Source: Ramlibacter sp.
GTDB lineage: Bacteria > Pseudomonadota > Gammaproteobacteria > Burkholderiales > Burkholderiaceae_C
Direction of reading: 5' to 3'
Length of the DNA: 32,374 bases
Assembly (NCBI GenBank): GCA_021323335.1
Contig: JAJTCN010000077.1
Span: forward strand, 1-32,374
A model generated the notes under the pieces. That model was not told where the DNA came from and did not search any database. It was given only the letters and a program-made list of their open reading frames with translations. This document shows positions 20,827 to 29,651 of this stretch, piece after piece. Positions within the stretch are counted from its first letter, which is position 1, and the number at the start of each line of letters is the position of its first letter. Made by a program: the position numbers and the translations under genes.

Positions 20827-21474
20827 TCACCCATGCGCATACCGCAGCACCGCCACGAAGTGGCACCCGCTCGCGCCCAGCACCAGCAGGTGCCAGACGA
20901 AGTGGGCGTACGCGATCTTCTCGTCGAAGTGGAAGACCACCGCGCCCAGGGTGTACAGCACGCCGCCGGTCACCAGCAGGGCCAGGCCTTCCGCCGGCAT
21001 GGCGCTCATGAGCGGCTGCAGGATGAAGACGCACAGCCAGCCCATGCCCAGGTACAGCCCGGTGGAGATGAAGGGGTGGGTCAGGCGGTTGGCGCACTTG
21101 GCCACGGTGCCGGCGGTGGCGATCAGCCAGACGGTGGCGAGGAACCAGTAGCCCTCTTCCGCCAGGCTGCCCAGCACGAAGGGCGTGTAGGAACCGGCGA
21201 TGAACAGGAAGATGGCCGCGTGGTCCAGGCGGCGCAGCAGGTTCTTGGTGTCCCCCTGCGGCAGCCAGTGGTAGGCCGCGGAGATGGAGAACAGCAGGAT
21301 CATCGAGCCGCAGTACACCGCGGCGGCCAGGCCGTGCAGGGTGCCGGCCTGCATCGCGTTGTCGATCAGCTGCGGGCTGAACACCGCCGCCAGCAGCGCA
21401 CCGAGTCCGTGACTCAGGGAGTTCGCGATTTCTTCGTTCGGCGTCTGGGCTCTTGCGATCGCGGTGTGGGCCAT
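20827..21474 (-). CDS. Hemolysin III family membrane protein
   Basis: A 215-residue HlyIII/PAQR-type protein with seven hydrophobic segments. The family signatures are NEEIANSLSHGLGALLA at the N-terminus, SISAAYHWLP in the middle (a Ser...His motif), LDHAAIFLFIAGSYTPF, and a C-terminal FHFDEKIAYAHFVWHLLVL with the conserved His residues of the proposed metal site. Despite the name, most bacterial members are not proven cytolysins and resemble PAQR hydrolases or lipid-homeostasis proteins. It is tail to tail with the integrase pseudogene. Confidence 0.93.
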   Translation of the reverse strand: MAHTAIARAQTPNEEIANSLSHGLGALLAAVFSPQLIDNAMQAGTLHGLAAAVYCGSMILLFSISAAYHWLPQGDTKNLLRRLDHAAIFLFIAGSYTPFVLGSLAEEGYWFLATVWLIATAGTVAKCANRLTHPFISTGLYLGMGWLCVFILQPLMSAMPAEGLALLVTGGVLYTLGAVVFHFDEKIAYAHFVWHLLVLGASGCHFVAVLRYAHG

Positions 21475-21567
21475 GGACTTCTCCTTGGCTCCATGTTCCC
21501 GCCCGCCCCTGTGCCGGCTTGTCGGCCCGAATGGCCGCGCTCTGTCAGAGGATGCCGGGGCCTGGCC

Positions 21568-23841
21568 TCAGCCAACAGCCTCCGCCCGCACCCGCCACCA
21601 CGCCGGCAGCAGCTGCCGCACGGCGGGGCGGCCGAAGCGGTCGTCGATCAGGTAGACGATGCCCCGGTCCTCCTGCGTGCGGATCACGCGGCCGGCCGCC
21701 TGTACCACCTTCTGGATGCCGGGCACCAGGTAGGTGTAGTCGTACCCCGCCCCGAAGACGTCGTCCAGCCGCGCCTTGAGCTGCTCGTTGCGCGCATTCA
21801 CCTGCGGCAGCCCCAGCGTGGCGACGAAGGCGCCCACCAGCCGGTCGCCGCGCAGGTCGATGCCCTCGCCGAAGCTGCCGCCCAGCACCGCGAAGCCAAC
21901 ACCCGCGCCGCCGGGCACGAAGCGCTCCAGGAAGGCCTGGCGGCTGCTCTCGTCCATGCCGCGCACCTGGGTCCACACGGGCACCGCGGGGTGACTGCGC
22001 TGGAATTCCGCCGCCACCAGGTCCAGGTAGTCGAAGCTGCTGAAGAAGGCCAGGTAGTTTCCGGCCTGGACCGCATAGCGGTCGGCGATGAGGCGCGCGA
22101 TGGGCGCGGCCGACCGTTCCCGGTCCGCGAAGCGGGTGGAGATCCTGCGCACCACCTGCACTTCGAGTTGTGCGGGGTCGAAGGGCGACTCCACGTCGAT
22201 CCACGCGGTGCTGTCCGGCAGTCCCAGCATGTCCAGGTAATACCGTGGCGGGCTGAGCGTGGCGGAGAACAGCGTGACGCTGCGCGCTGCCGCGAACCGC
22301 GGGCGCAGGAAGCTGGCCGGGATCAGGTTCTGGATGCGGACGGTGGCGGCCGGCTTGCCGTAGGCGCTGGCTTGCTCCGCCAGCTCGATGACCGAGTGCG
22401 AGCCGAACGATTCCGCCAGGCGCTGGAAGGCCAGCGCGTCGAAATACAGCTGCTGCAACTGGGCGTCCGCGCTGCCGGGTGCGGTTTCCGCGAAGTAGGT
22501 CTCCAGCGCGGTGGCCGCGTTCTTCAGCGCCGTGACAAAGGATGTCGGCAGCGCCTCCAGCGTTCCATCGTCCCGCTTCTGCGCCTTGCGCAAGGCGTTC
22601 CAGCCGCGGTTCCACTTGTCCAGTGCGGGCCGCACGCCGGCGGGTGCGCTGGAGCGTGAGGCCCGCAGCGCGGCCTGGTCCAGGCCAGCCGAATACATCG
22701 CGCGCGCCCGCTCCACCAGGTTGTGCGCCTCGTCGACCAGCACGCCCACGCGCAACTCGTCGCCCAGCGTCATGGCATGCAGCATGGCGCTGCCGTCGAA
22801 CCAGTAGTTGTAGTCGCCCACCACCAGGTCGGCCCAGCGCGATAGCTCCTGGCCCAGGTAGTAGGGGCACACCTGGTGCTTCAGGGCGACGCTGCGCAGC
22901 GCCTGCGCGTCCATGCGGCCGGATGCGAGGCCCTCGCTGCGCGCGGCCGGCAGGCGGTCGTAGAAGCCCTTCGCCAGCGGGCAGGCGTCGCCGTGGCAGG
23001 CCTTGTCGCGGTGTTCGCAGGCCTTGTCGCGCGCCACCAGCTCCACCACCCGCAAAGGCAGGGCCGGAGCGGCATCGCGCACCTGTTGCGCGGCGTCCAG
23101 TGCGAGCCGGCGCCCCGTGGACTTGGCGGTGAGGTAGAACACCTTGTCCAGCGCGTGCGGCGTCGCCGCCTTGAGCATGGAGAACACGGTGGCGATCGTC
23201 TTGCCGATGCCGGTGGGCGCCTGCGCCAGCACGCAGCGGCCGGTGGCCGCGCCGCGGTACACCGACTCGGCCAGTTCCCGTTGCCCGGTGCGGAAGGACG
23301 GATGCGGGAAGGACAGCGCGGCCAGCCCCTCGTCCCGGCCGGCGCGGTGCGCCAGTTCCTGCGCGGCCCAGGCCAGGAAGTCGCGGCAGCAGCTTTCGAA
23401 GAAGGCCTGCAGCGATGCCGAGGCGTGCGTCTCCTCGAAGACGGTCTCTTCCTGCGTGGCGATGTCGAAGTACACCAGCGCCAGCTTGATCTCCTGCAGC
23501 CCGCGCGCCTGGCAGATCAGCCAGCCATACACCCTGGCCTGCGCCCAATGCAGGTGGCGGTGGTTGGCGGGTTGCCTGGCCAGGTCGCCGCGGTGGGTCT
23601 TGATCTCCTCCAGCCGGTTCAGCACGCCGTCGTAGCCGTCGGCGCGGCCGCGCACGGCGAGCTGTTCGAACTCGCCGCGCAGGCTGATCTCGGTTTCGTA
23701 CGCCGGGCCGCGGCGGGCGGCGACCAGCTGGTGGCCGGCCATGCCCTCCTGCGCGCTCGGCGTGGGGGTGAACCGCAGGTCCAGGTCGCCGCGCTTGGCG
23801 GTGAACTCGCACAGGGTGCGAACGGCGACGGTGTACTGCAT
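21568..23841 (-). CDS. DinG/Rad3-type ATP-dependent DNA helicase with N-terminal PD-(D/E)XK-like domain
   Basis: A 757-residue superfamily 2 iron-sulfur helicase. The first 140 residues look like a Cas4/RecB-type nuclease domain (GRADGYDG then LEEIKTH, the D...ExK pattern). Walker A is QAPTGIGKTIATVFS (about residue 210). Four cysteines (KACEHRDKACHGDACPL and VCPYYL, about residues 276-325) match the Fe-S cluster site of XPD/DinG enzymes. The DEAH box is VLVDEAHNLVERA. The C-terminal helicase half ends with QAAGRVIRTQEDRG. A role in resolving DNA structures during repair is expected. A shift in base composition is not seen, so it is a core gene. Confidence 0.93.
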   Translation of the reverse strand: MQYTVAVRTLCEFTAKRGDLDLRFTPTPSAQEGMAGHQLVAARRGPAYETEISLRGEFEQLAVRGRADGYDGVLNRLEEIKTHRGDLARQPANHRHLHWAQARVYGWLICQARGLQEIKLALVYFDIATQEETVFEETHASASLQAFFESCCRDFLAWAAQELAHRAGRDEGLAALSFPHPSFRTGQRELAESVYRGAATGRCVLAQAPTGIGKTIATVFSMLKAATPHALDKVFYLTAKSTGRRLALDAAQQVRDAAPALPLRVVELVARDKACEHRDKACHGDACPLAKGFYDRLPAARSEGLASGRMDAQALRSVALKHQVCPYYLGQELSRWADLVVGDYNYWFDGSAMLHAMTLGDELRVGVLVDEAHNLVERARAMYSAGLDQAALRASRSSAPAGVRPALDKWNRGWNALRKAQKRDDGTLEALPTSFVTALKNAATALETYFAETAPGSADAQLQQLYFDALAFQRLAESFGSHSVIELAEQASAYGKPAATVRIQNLIPASFLRPRFAAARSVTLFSATLSPPRYYLDMLGLPDSTAWIDVESPFDPAQLEVQVVRRISTRFADRERSAAPIARLIADRYAVQAGNYLAFFSSFDYLDLVAAEFQRSHPAVPVWTQVRGMDESSRQAFLERFVPGGAGVGFAVLGGSFGEGIDLRGDRLVGAFVATLGLPQVNARNEQLKARLDDVFGAGYDYTYLVPGIQKVVQAAGRVIRTQEDRGIVYLIDDRFGRPAVRQLLPAWWRVRAEAVG

Positions 23842-23880
23842 CGGCGGATCTTATCGTCCGGGAGACGCGACAATCGGCGG

Positions 23881-24525
23881 ATGTCCAACCCGCCCCTGCT
23901 CTCGCTGGTGCTCACGGTCGTCGAGGCCCTCGCGACGCTCGCCTTCGCCTTGTCCGGCCTGCTGGAGGCCGCGCGCAAGCGGCTGGACGCCGTCGGCGTC
24001 TGCCTGGTCGCCGGGCTCGCGGCCTTCGGCGGCGGCACGCTGCGCGACGTGTTGCTGGATCGCCGGCCGTTCTTCTGGGTGGCCCATTCCGAGTGGCTGT
24101 GGGCCCTCCTGGCGCTGTGCGCGGGGGCGATGTTCTTCCTGCGGGCCCGGCACTTCGCACCCACCGAACGTGCCATGCAGTGGCCGGACGCGCTGGGGCT
24201 GGGGTTGTTCAGCGCCAGCGGCACGCAGCTGGCGCTGGGGCAGGACCTGCCGGGCATCGTCGCCGTGCTGATGGGGGTGATCACCGCCACGTTCGGCGGG
24301 GTGCTGCGCGACATCGTCTGCAACGAGATCCCGACGGCGCTGCGCGACCATCGTCCTTACGCCATCTGCGCGTTCATCGGCGGCTGGGCCCTGGTGATCG
24401 CGCACCACCTGGGCGTGCCGCCCAGCCTGGGACTGGTGATCGGGGCGGCCGTGGCCACCGGGTTGCGCGTGCTGGCGCTGGTGACGGGGTTCACCTTGCC
24501 GCGGTGGTCGTCGGGGCACGACTAA
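23881..24525 (+). CDS. TRIC/UPF0126 family membrane protein
   Basis: A 214-residue protein with six to seven hydrophobic segments in two homologous halves. Each half has the family's Gly-rich motif: GLAAFGGGTLRDVLLDR and ATFGGVLRDIVCNEIP. The family is related to trimeric intracellular cation channels (YadS/YvgT-like proteins in bacteria). The start is 39 bp from the divergent helicase start, so the two genes share a short promoter region. Longer upstream readings are antisense to the helicase gene and are rejected. Confidence 0.93.
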   Translation: MSNPPLLSLVLTVVEALATLAFALSGLLEAARKRLDAVGVCLVAGLAAFGGGTLRDVLLDRRPFFWVAHSEWLWALLALCAGAMFFLRARHFAPTERAMQWPDALGLGLFSASGTQLALGQDLPGIVAVLMGVITATFGGVLRDIVCNEIPTALRDHRPYAICAFIGGWALVIAHHLGVPPSLGLVIGAAVATGLRVLALVTGFTLPRWSSGHD

Positions 24526-24626
24526 CTGGCGCTGGGGTTCGGCTTCGCCCTCACCACCAGCCTACGAACGGCTGCGTGCTCAAGGTAGGCTGGCGGTGAG
24601 CGCGCAGCCGAACCCCAGCTTCGCCA
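24526..24626. repeat. Large imperfect palindrome between two genes
   Basis: The arm 24526-24565 begins CTGGCGCTGGGGTTCGGCTT and the arm 24584-24626 ends AGCCGAACCCCAGCTTCGCC. They pair over about 40 positions with a few mismatches and an 18-base loop. It sits between the stop of the TRIC gene and the stop of the M16 peptidase gene (convergent). It could act as a bidirectional terminator or be a REP/MITE-like repeat. Confidence 0.75.
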
Positions 24627-24636
24627 GCCTCCACCC

Positions 24637-25932
24637 CTACCGCGTCGCCCCCACCAACGCTGCCGCCAATTGCGCCGCCGCCTTCGGACTCGCCCCTTTG
24701 CCGGTGATCGCCAGCGCCGGCGGCGCCTGCAGCATGCGCTCGAAGACCGCGCGCACTTCGTCCGCCTCGATCGACTCGATCAGCGCGATCGCCTCCCGCA
24801 CCGGCGTGACGGTGCCGTGGACGAACAGCTCCTCCACCGCGCGCTCCATGGCGGCGTAGCTGCGCTCCGAGGAATGCACGCGCGACACCGCCAGCTGGTT
24901 CCTGGCGCGCTCCAGGTGCACCGGGTCGATGCCGCGCGCGTGTTCGCGCAGCAAGCTGCCGGTGGCGGTGACCAGCTGCTCCAGCTTGTCCGGCGTGGTG
25001 ATGGCGTGGACGATCAGGTTGAACCAGGCATCGCCATGTTCCACCGAGGTTTGCGCGTTGTAGGCCAGTCCCAGCCGCTCGCGCACCGTGTCGGTCAGCG
25101 GCGACGACATGCCGCCGCCGAACAGCGTGGATGCCAGCGAACCTGCGATGCGCCAGCGTTGCTCACCGATTCCATCCGGAAGGGCCGGCACGACCGGATA
25201 CGACAGGCCCATGAAAACTTGTGACACCTGCGTGAAGCGCTTGCCCATCGCCTTGCCGATATGCCGGGGCAACTCCACGTCCGCTTGCCGCTCGCCGCCC
25301 CGGCGCATGCCGGCGAACAGGCGCTCGGCCTGCGCCATGAAATCATCGACATCGAAGTTGCCGGCGGCGGCGACCACCGTCTTCTCCGCGACGTAGTGCG
25401 CCCGCACGTGCGCGACCACGTCGTCGCGCGTGAAGCGTTCGATGTTCCGCAGCGTGCCGATCACCGGCATGCCCAGGGGGTGGTCGCCCCAGATGGCCTT
25501 GTCCAGCAGCTCGCCGGAGTGGTCCTCCGGATCCTCCGCGTACTCGATCGCCTCCTGGCGGATCACGTCCAGCTCGCGCTCCAGTTCGGCCTGCGGAAAG
25601 GTGCTGTTCAACACGATGTCGGCCGTCATGCCGAGGAACTGGCCGACGTGCCGGCCCAGCCCGCTCATGAAATACGCGGTGGTGTCCTTGCTGGTGAATG
25701 CATTGACGTCCGCGCCCAGCCGCTCGGCGTCCAGGTTGATCTCCTGCACCGACCGGCTGGCGGTGCCCTTGAAGGCCATGTGCTCCAGCACATGGCTGAT
25801 GCCGTTGGTGGCGGGCGACTCGTCGCGCGAGCCGACGCGCAGGAACACGCCGACGCTGGCGCTCTGCACCTGCGGCATGGGAATGGCCAGCACCCGCACG
25901 CCATTGGGCAAGGTCTTCAGGATGGCGGTCAC
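24637..25932 (-). CDS. M16 family zinc metallopeptidase
   Basis: A 431-residue peptidase of the pitrilysin/processing-peptidase family. The inverted zinc-binding motif HVLEHMAFKG (HxxEH) is at about residues 46-55, with the downstream Glu expected in the DVIRQEAIEYAEDPEDHSGE region. The C-terminal half has the usual inactive-like domain with GLAYNAQTSVEHGDAWF. The GTG start at 25932 overlaps the TGA of the upstream gene (GTGA), suggesting coupling. I preferred it to the very long upstream reading, which crosses another gene. Confidence 0.93.
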   Translation of the reverse strand: MTAILKTLPNGVRVLAIPMPQVQSASVGVFLRVGSRDESPATNGISHVLEHMAFKGTASRSVQEINLDAERLGADVNAFTSKDTTAYFMSGLGRHVGQFLGMTADIVLNSTFPQAELERELDVIRQEAIEYAEDPEDHSGELLDKAIWGDHPLGMPVIGTLRNIERFTRDDVVAHVRAHYVAEKTVVAAAGNFDVDDFMAQAERLFAGMRRGGERQADVELPRHIGKAMGKRFTQVSQVFMGLSYPVVPALPDGIGEQRWRIAGSLASTLFGGGMSSPLTDTVRERLGLAYNAQTSVEHGDAWFNLIVHAITTPDKLEQLVTATGSLLREHARGIDPVHLERARNQLAVSRVHSSERSYAAMERAVEELFVHGTVTPVREAIALIESIEADEVRAVFERMLQAPPALAITGKGASPKAAAQLAAALVGATR

Positions 25933-26570
25933 CGGCGTGGCCCTTCCTGCGACAGCAGCAAGGCCTTGGCCGCTTCGATGCGCCATTGCATGTCCACGCC
26001 GGCATCGTTCATCACGCGCAGCAGGAAGTCGCGGGGATCGTCCTGCTGCACGCCCTGCGACGCCGGCATGCTGGCCGTCGCCGGGGGCTGCAGCCGCTGC
26101 AGCGCGCGCTGCAAGCCCTCGGCCGCCATGGGCCGCAGCCGTGACAGCAATTCCGCCTGGGCGTCGACACCTGGCGGCAGGTCCAGCCACGGACCTTCGT
26201 CGAACAGGGCCGCGAGGTCCTGCGTGACGAAGGCCGACCAGCGTTCGGGGGCGACCTGGACGGGAGGCAGGGTCTCGGGCTGGCGGCTGGCGCGGATGCG
26301 TTCCGGGTGCACGTCGCGCAGGTAGCGCCGGCACAGCGCGGCGAGGAACCCCTCGGCCTCCAGAGGGGTCACTCCCTCGAGGAAGGAAAACCACAGCTGG
26401 TGCGCATTCGACCCGTTCACCGCGATGCCGGGCGCCGGCAGTTCCAGCTCCGCCTGCACGCCCTGCCACACCTTCGCCAGTTCCGCCCAGCCGCCGGCGC
26501 CGGCCACTTCCAGCACCGCCACGCGCCCGTCCCCGTAAAGCCGCTGCATCTCGGCCTGCAATCTGTTCAT
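25929..26570 (-). CDS. Hypothetical protein upstream of and coupled to the M16 peptidase
   Basis: A 213-residue soluble protein with no signal peptide. NRLQAEMQRLYGDGRVAVLE at the N-terminus is followed by an alpha/beta region (HQLWFSFLEGVTPLEAEGFL), a Pro-rich middle and a helical C-terminus ending in MNDAGVDMQWRIEAAKALLL. I do not recognise the family, although the coupling to an M16 peptidase suggests a functional partnership. It is divergent from the serine hydrolase gene with 63 bp between starts. Confidence 0.75.
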   Translation of the reverse strand: MNRLQAEMQRLYGDGRVAVLEVAGAGGWAELAKVWQGVQAELELPAPGIAVNGSNAHQLWFSFLEGVTPLEAEGFLAALCRRYLRDVHPERIRASRQPETLPPVQVAPERWSAFVTQDLAALFDEGPWLDLPPGVDAQAELLSRLRPMAAEGLQRALQRLQPPATASMPASQGVQQDDPRDFLLRVMNDAGVDMQWRIEAAKALLLSQEGPRR

Positions 26571-26633
26571 GCGCCGAACTCTACCCGCTTGCCTGCTGTT
26601 TCACCGTCGGCCGGCATCTGGTTCAATGCGCCC

Positions 26634-27842
26634 ATGAAACTCAAGAAGATCGCCCTCGGCGCGCTGGCCGTGATCCTGGTGGCCGGCGTGGCAGGCTGGT
26701 TCAGCCTGGACAAGGAAACGCGCGGCCTGCTCGCGACGGTGCCGACCAACAAGGACTTGCTGTTCTGGAGCCAGCCGCAGCGCGACGCCGCTTTCCGCGC
26801 GCTCGACCGCCTGCCGATCCTGGCCAAGGCGCGGGCCATCCCCGCGGGCGCGACCGCCTTGCCGCTGCCGCCCGGCCCGCCCCTGACGCTGCCGCTGGAC
26901 GTCGACGCCTACATGGCGGGCCAGCGCAGCGCGGCCCTGCTGGTGGTGCACGACGGCAAGCTGCGGCTGGAGCGGTATGCCCTGGGCTTCGACGGCGACG
27001 GCCGCTGGACCAGCTTTTCGGTGGCCAAGTCCATCACCTCCACGCTGGTCGGCGCGGCGCTGCGCGACGGCCACATCCGCAGCATGGACGACAAGGTCAC
27101 CGACTACATCCCGCAGATGAAAGGCTCCGCGTACGACGCGGTCAGCATCCGCCAGCTCCTGACCATGACCTCGGGCGTGCGCTGGAACGAGGACTACTCG
27201 GACCCGAACTCCGACGTGGCACGCTTCAACAACCACAAGCCCGAGGACGGCGTCGACGCGCTGGTGAGTTACCTGCGCAAGCTGCCGCGCGACGTGCCCG
27301 CGGGCACGCGCTGGAACTACAGCACCGGCGAGACCAACCTGGTCGGCGTGCTGGTCACGCAGGCCACGAAGAAACCGCTGGCCGCGTACCTTTCGGAAAA
27401 GATCTGGGTCCCGGGCGGCATGGAGCAGCAGGCCACCTGGATCCTCAGCCGCACGGGCCAGGAGATCAGCGGCTGCTGCATCCAGGCGGCGTCGCGCGAC
27501 TTCGCGCGCTTCGGACTCTTCATCCTCGGCGGCGCGCGCGCCAACGGCCAGTCGATCGTGCCGGAGGGCTGGCTGGCCGAAGCCACCACCAGGCGCACCG
27601 ACATCAACCGGCCGGGGCGCGGCTACGGCTACCAGTGGTGGACCTACGACGACGGCAGCTTCGGCGCCATCGGCATCTTCGGCCAGGGCATCTTCATCGA
27701 CCCGAAACGCAAGCTCGTCATTGCGTCCAATGCCAACTGGGCCGGCGGCGCACGCGACCCGCGCGCCAGCGCGGCCCGCGAGGCGTTCTACCAGGCGGTG
27801 CAGAAGGCCGTTGATGATGAGGCAGGAAAGCAGATCGAGTAG
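26634..27842 (+). CDS. Serine hydrolase of the class C beta-lactamase / esterase family
   Basis: A 402-residue protein. The N-terminus MKLKKIALGALAVILVAGVA is a signal peptide or anchor. The catalytic Ser-x-x-Lys is in FSVAKSITSTLVGAAL (about residue 128), and a Tyr-x-Thr/Asn-like element is in WNYSTGETNLVGVL (about residue 228). The layout matches penicillin-binding-protein-like hydrolases such as 6-aminohexanoate-dimer hydrolase and EstB-type esterases rather than true beta-lactamases. It is exported; the natural substrate is unknown. Confidence 0.9.
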   Translation: MKLKKIALGALAVILVAGVAGWFSLDKETRGLLATVPTNKDLLFWSQPQRDAAFRALDRLPILAKARAIPAGATALPLPPGPPLTLPLDVDAYMAGQRSAALLVVHDGKLRLERYALGFDGDGRWTSFSVAKSITSTLVGAALRDGHIRSMDDKVTDYIPQMKGSAYDAVSIRQLLTMTSGVRWNEDYSDPNSDVARFNNHKPEDGVDALVSYLRKLPRDVPAGTRWNYSTGETNLVGVLVTQATKKPLAAYLSEKIWVPGGMEQQATWILSRTGQEISGCCIQAASRDFARFGLFILGGARANGQSIVPEGWLAEATTRRTDINRPGRGYGYQWWTYDDGSFGAIGIFGQGIFIDPKRKLVIASNANWAGGARDPRASAAREAFYQAVQKAVDDEAGKQIE

Positions 27843-27956
27843 GACACGGTGCACGGGCGCACCCGTCGGCCGCTGGCTTGACCCGGATGCACGTGCTTAC
27901 GAGTGTGTACATGCTGTGTCGTCGTAATACACAGGTGGCCTATCGCTGCATCCTCA

Positions 27957-27980
27957 CCGCCGGATTCCAGGCGGGTTTTT
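27957..27980 (+). terminator. Possible Rho-independent terminator of the serine hydrolase gene
   Basis: CCGCC (27957-27961) and GGCGG (27970-27974) form a short stem with an 8-base loop, followed by GTTTTT. It lies 115 bp after the hydrolase stop and only 16 bp before the next start, so it could also attenuate the small lipoprotein gene. Confidence 0.45.
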
Positions 27981-27995
27981 GAAGAGCCCAACATC

Positions 27996-28181
27996 ATGAT
28001 CAAACTCATTGCCGTTTCCTTCGTCGTCGCCTCCCTGGCCGCTTGTTCTTCGATGTCGCCCCGCTCCAGCATGGGCAACGCCGCCGAAACCAAGAACAGC
28101 ACGGACGCCAACAAGGCCCAGAATCCCGCCGCCGTCAGCCCGGGCAGCTCCGGCTCCGCCACCGGCGCAGCGCCGCGCTAA
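27996..28181 (+). CDS. Small putative lipoprotein
   Basis: A 61-residue protein starting MIKLIAVSFVVASLAACSSM. The lipobox LAAC puts the lipidated Cys at residue 17. The mature part is Ser/Asn/Ala/Gly/Pro-rich and probably disordered. It resembles the many tiny low-complexity lipoproteins of Burkholderiales and has no assigned function. The longer in-frame start at 27903 lies in a region without a ribosome-binding site. Confidence 0.65.
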   Translation: MIKLIAVSFVVASLAACSSMSPRSSMGNAAETKNSTDANKAQNPAAVSPGSSGSATGAAPR

Positions 28182-28256
28182 GGTGCGACGAAAGGGGAAG
28201 CTGGCCGCGCCGCCGGCGGCTTCCCCAGCCTCTGGAATGACCCACAATGGGCGGGC

Positions 28257-28817
28257 ATGAAACGCCGCCTTCTCATCGCCGCCTTTACCGCCTGGCCCCT
28301 CGCCGGCGCGCTCGCGCAGGACGACGCGGGTCGGCCGCGCCACAAGATCCCCGCCAGCGAACTGCACCACGCCCTGTCGGCGCGCTTTCCCGTGCGCTTC
28401 GGCATCACCGGCCTCGTGGACATGCGCGTCAGCGCGCCGCGCCTCTTGTTGCTGCCCGCGCGCAACAAGCTCGGCGCCGGACTGCTTGCGCAAGTCGGCG
28501 GGATGCCGATGCAGCAGTCCCAGACTGCCGAACTGGACCTGGCCTTCGCGCTCCGTTATGAGCCCGCGGACCGCACGGTGCGCGCCCACCAGCTGGAGGT
28601 GATCGGCTTGCGCGCGCCCGGGCTGCTGCCGGAGACCACCCAGCTCCTGCAACGCCTGCTGCCCGCGATGGCCCGCGACGCCGTCGGCGAGATCGTGCTG
28701 CATCGCTTTGCCGCGCGCGAACTCGCCCTGCCCGACACGATGGGATTCGAGCCCGACGAGATCCGGGTGCTGGACGACGGGCTGCTGATCCTGTTCGGGC
28801 CGAAGCAGCGGCGCTAG
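28257..28817 (+). CDS. DUF1439-like periplasmic protein
   Basis: A 186-residue protein with a signal peptide (MKRRLLIAAFTAWPLAGALA, cleavage after ALA). The mature part starts HKIPASELHHALSARFPV and continues with alternating strands (FALRYEPADRTVRAHQLEVI) and a helix (LLQRLLPAMARDAVGEIVLH). It matches the DUF1439/YceB plan, a lipid-binding-like fold of unknown role. It lacks a lipobox Cys. Its stop overlaps the end of the next gene on the other strand by 4 bases. Confidence 0.8.
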   Translation: MKRRLLIAAFTAWPLAGALAQDDAGRPRHKIPASELHHALSARFPVRFGITGLVDMRVSAPRLLLLPARNKLGAGLLAQVGGMPMQQSQTAELDLAFALRYEPADRTVRAHQLEVIGLRAPGLLPETTQLLQRLLPAMARDAVGEIVLHRFAARELALPDTMGFEPDEIRVLDDGLLILFGPKQRR

Positions 28818-29644
28818 GGTGCCCGGAACAGGTTGTTCAACTCCACCCCTGACGCAGCCGACGCGAAGCCGTCGAACCTGCCTTCGCTGGCGATCAGCTG
28901 CGCGCTGCGCATGAACCCGCCCCAGGCCGAGCGCGCCAGCGCGCCGCCGACGCTCACGCGGCGGACGCCCAGCGTCTCGATGTCGCGCATCGTGAGGTCC
29001 GTGGGAAAGCCGATCAACAGGTTGACCGGCTTCGGCGCCACCGCGGCGACCACCGCCGCGATCTGCTCGCGCGTCTTGATGCCCGGTGCATACAGGCAGT
29101 CCGCGCCCGCTTCGGCATAGGCCTGGAGGCGGCGGATGGCATCGTCCAGGTCGGGGCGGCCGACGATGAAGTTCTCGGCGCGGCCCACCAGCAACGTGTC
29201 GCCGCCGCCGGCATCGATGGCCGCGCGCGCCGCGCGCATGCGCGCCACCGCGGTGGGGATGTCGCGCAAAGGCGCGTCGGCGTCGCCGGTCGAGTCTTCG
29301 ATGGAAAGCCCCGCCACGCCGGTCTCGACCGCCAGCCGCACGTTGCGCGCGACGCCGTCCACGTCGTCCGCATAGCCGCCCTCGAAGTCCGCGTTCACCG
29401 GCAACCCGGTGGCGTCGACCATCTCGCGCAGGTGCACCAGCACTTGCTGCACCGACATCCGGCCGTCCGCCATGCCATGGCGCCAGGCCGCGCCGGAACT
29501 GGTGGTCGCCAGGGCTTGGAAGCCCAGGCGCTGCAGGTACAGCGCGCTGCCGATGTCCCACGGGTTCGGGATGACGAAGCATCCCGTGTCGTGCAACTGG
29601 CGGAAGGCGCGGCGGCGGTCGGCGATGGTGGTGGATGACGGCAT
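28814..29644 (-). CDS. Isocitrate lyase / phosphoenolpyruvate mutase family protein
   Basis: A 276-residue TIM-barrel enzyme. FVIPNPWDIGSALYLQRLGF, LPVNADFEGGYADD (metal-binding Asp), GVAGLSIEDSTGD and VGRAENFIVGRPDLDDAIRR follow the order expected for the PEP mutase/isocitrate lyase superfamily. It lacks the canonical KKCGH loop of isocitrate lyase, so it is more likely a carboxyphosphonoenolpyruvate or oxaloacetate-type lyase. The substrate is unknown. Confidence 0.92.
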   Translation of the reverse strand: MPSSTTIADRRRAFRQLHDTGCFVIPNPWDIGSALYLQRLGFQALATTSSGAAWRHGMADGRMSVQQVLVHLREMVDATGLPVNADFEGGYADDVDGVARNVRLAVETGVAGLSIEDSTGDADAPLRDIPTAVARMRAARAAIDAGGGDTLLVGRAENFIVGRPDLDDAIRRLQAYAEAGADCLYAPGIKTREQIAAVVAAVAPKPVNLLIGFPTDLTMRDIETLGVRRVSVGGALARSAWGGFMRSAQLIASEGRFDGFASAASGVELNNLFRAP

Positions 29645-29651
29645 GGAAACC

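Noticed and set aside
20800..22659. Long plus-strand open frame of 619 codons opposite hemolysin III and the helicase
   Set aside because: It is antisense to two well-supported genes and its product is Arg/Gly/His-rich low complexity, as expected for a shadow of a GC-rich gene.
22876..23880. Long plus-strand extension upstream of the TRIC-family gene
   Set aside because: It lies antisense to the helicase gene. Family homology begins only at 23881, which has its own ATG.
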